Source: CAZRIP01 sp964600165 (GTDB taxonomy: Bacteria; Elusimicrobiota; Elusimicrobia; UBA1565; UBA9628). From it: a stretch of 7,501 bases of DNA. Below the pieces are notes generated by a model. The model was not told the origin of the DNA. It ran no database searches and saw nothing but the letters and a program-made list of their open reading frames with translations. The position numbers and the translations under genes were made by a program. The stretch lies in NCBI GenBank assembly GCA_964600165.1, contig CAZRIP010000143.1, positions 1 through 7,501 on the forward strand. The letters are read 5' to 3'. Shown here piece by piece: positions 6,304-7,501 of this stretch. Every line of letters starts with the position of its first letter. Position 1 is the stretch's first letter.

Positions 6304-7501
6304 AGGCCCTCGTCATCGGCGCGTCGGGCCAGGTGGGCGCGCTGCTGCTCTCATCCCTGGAGCAGGCGGGCGTCGAGGCCGTCGGCACGGGGCACTCCCG
6401 CGCGGGACGGTTCGCGCCGCTCGACATCATGGACGCGAAAGCGACGGCCGAGGCCGTCGCCGCGGCCGAGCCCGATCTGGTTTTCCTCGCCGTCAACAAC
6501 GCGGGCGGCGTCGACTACTGCGAGGAGTATCCCGAGCAGGCGCGGGCCTTGAACGTCGAGGGCACGCGTCACGTCGCCGAGGCCTGCCGCAAGATCAAAG
6601 CCAAGCTCGTCTATTTCTCGACCGACTACGTCTTCGACGGCAAGCAGGGCCCCTACGACGAAGAAGCCGAGCCCAACCCGGTCAGCGTCTACGGCCGCGC
6701 CAAGTTGGACGCCGAGAAGATCGTCGCCGCCGTGCCGAAGTCGCTCATCTTGCGCACGACGGCGGTCTACGGCTGGGACCGCGGCTCGAAGAACTTCGCG
6801 ATGCAGGTTTGGGACAACCTGTCGTCGGGCCGGCGCATGCGCGCGCCGAGCGACCAGTGGTGCACGCCGACCTTGGGCGATTACCTCGCCGAGGCCAGCG
6901 TGCGCCTGGCGCAATCGGGCGCGTCGGGCGTCTACAACGTCAGCGGCAAGGACTGGGTGACGCGCGCCGAGCTGGCCAAGAGCCTCGCGGGCGCCTTCGC
7001 GCTCGACACCGGCATGGTCGAGGCCGTGCCGACCGCCGCGCTCGGCCAAAAAGCCGCGCGGCCCGAGAAAGGCGGCCTCAAGACCGGGAAGCTCGCCCGG
7101 GCCCTCGGCACCGATCCCTGGGACATGAAGGAGCAGCTCGCGCGCCTGCGCCGCAAATGGCGCGGCGACACGCACCAGAAAGGCGGCGTGTCGGCCGTGA
7201 CCGGCCCGGCCGCCGCGCTCAAGGCCGAGATCCTCGAGAAAGTGCGCGAGTACCATGCGCTGGTCAACCCGCCCAAGCGCTTCGAGAAGCGCAAGTCGCG
7301 CGTGCCCTACGCCGGCCGCGTCTACGGCGCCGAGGAGATGACGGCGCTCGTCGACTCGTCCCTCGATTTCTGGCTGACGCTCGGCCCGTGGGGCGAGCGC
7401 TTCGAGCGCAAGATGCGCGATTTCTTCGGCGCGCGGGACTTCGCCTGCGTGAACTCCGGCTCGACGGCGAACCTGACCGCCGTGATGGCGCTGATGTCGA
7501 A
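6300..7501 (+). CDS. RmlD-like NDP-4-keto-sugar reductase fused to RfbH-type (E1) 3-dehydrase, partial
   Basis: A GTG start overlaps the previous TGA by four bases (GTGA), implying coupled translation. The frame stays open for 400 codons to the window end. Residues 1-290 form an SDR of the RmlD type: GASGQVG (7-13), FSTDYVFDG (106-114), Y131 and K135 as YxxxK, and DQWCTPT (185-191). This would reduce the C4 keto group of an NDP-sugar with NAD(P)H. After a short linker, residues about 303-400 match the N-terminus of RfbH, the CDP-4-keto-6-deoxyglucose 3-dehydrase: LKAEILEKVREY (307-318), SLDFWLTLGPWGERFE (354-369), and NSGSTANL (385-392), the PLP-phosphate loop of the DegT/StrS fold. The diagnostic His in place of the PLP Lys, and the iron-sulfur Cys residues, would lie outside the window. 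An internal GTG at 7188, with GAAAGG four bases upstream, could also start a separate RfbH-type protein. Confidence 0.85.
   Translation, partial: MKALVIGASGQVGALLLSSLEQAGVEAVGTGHSRAGRFAPLDIMDAKATAEAVAAAEPDLVFLAVNNAGGVDYCEEYPEQARALNVEGTRHVAEACRKIKAKLVYFSTDYVFDGKQGPYDEEAEPNPVSVYGRAKLDAEKIVAAVPKSLILRTTAVYGWDRGSKNFAMQVWDNLSSGRRMRAPSDQWCTPTLGDYLAEASVRLAQSGASGVYNVSGKDWVTRAELAKSLAGAFALDTGMVEAVPTAALGQKAARPEKGGLKTGKLARALGTDPWDMKEQLARLRRKWRGDTHQKGGVSAVTGPAAALKAEILEKVREYHALVNPPKRFEKRKSRVPYAGRVYGAEEMTALVDSSLDFWLTLGPWGERFERKMRDFFGARDFACVNSGSTANLTAVMALMS

Noticed and set aside
5851..6900. A dTDP-rhamnose (rmlC-rmlD) reading of the second unit
   Set aside because: The nucleotidyltransferase and dehydratase have RfbF/RfbG features, no rmlA or rmlB is present, the RmlC-like protein lacks key residues, and the reductase is fused to an RfbH-type domain.
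1..7501. tRNA, rRNA, CRISPR array, insertion sequence or attachment site
   Set aside because: No spaced direct repeats, transposase motifs or RNA gene signatures were seen. Coding sequence fills the window except for two short gaps.

Overview
This is a GC-rich, gene-dense bacterial window, with all genes on the + strand. It looks like part of a surface polysaccharide (O-antigen or exopolysaccharide) locus. Nothing here fixes the taxon. High GC, very few Shine-Dalgarno sites, tightly overlapping genes and a ligase/polymerase with a long TPR tail suit a high-GC environmental lineage such as Elusimicrobiota or a deltaproteobacterial-type group; this is a weak inference.

Layout: (1) the last 32 codons of an unrecognised upstream gene, ending at 100; (2) an extended -10 promoter at 109-117; (3) four genes with overlapping ends (139-5695): an O-antigen ligase/polymerase-family membrane protein with TPRs, a GT39/ArnT-like membrane glycosyltransferase, glucose-1-phosphate cytidylyltransferase (RfbF type) and a CDP-glucose 4,6-dehydratase-like SDR (RfbG type); (4) a 155-bp intergenic region with two sequence-related palindromes and a -10 box so close to the next start that the mRNA would be nearly leaderless; (5) a second unit (5851 to the window end): a short RmlC-like cupin protein, coupled by a 4-base overlap to an open frame that joins an RmlD-like NDP-4-keto-sugar reductase to the N-terminus of an RfbH-type (E1) PLP-dependent 3-dehydrase. 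This last frame runs off the window.

Together the genes look like a route from glucose-1-phosphate to CDP-glucose, then CDP-4-keto-6-deoxyglucose, then a CDP-3,6-dideoxyhexose. The presence of an epimerase-family protein and a 4-keto reductase resembles the ascarylose gene set of Yersinia (cytidylyltransferase, dehydratase, E1, E3, epimerase, reductase). No E3-type ferredoxin/flavin reductase is seen in this window. The two upstream membrane proteins would transfer sugars from lipid carriers and polymerise or ligate the glycan outside the inner membrane.

The most notable items are the reductase-E1 fusion, the paired palindromes, and the RmlC-like protein that appears to lack the usual catalytic Tyr and Asp.
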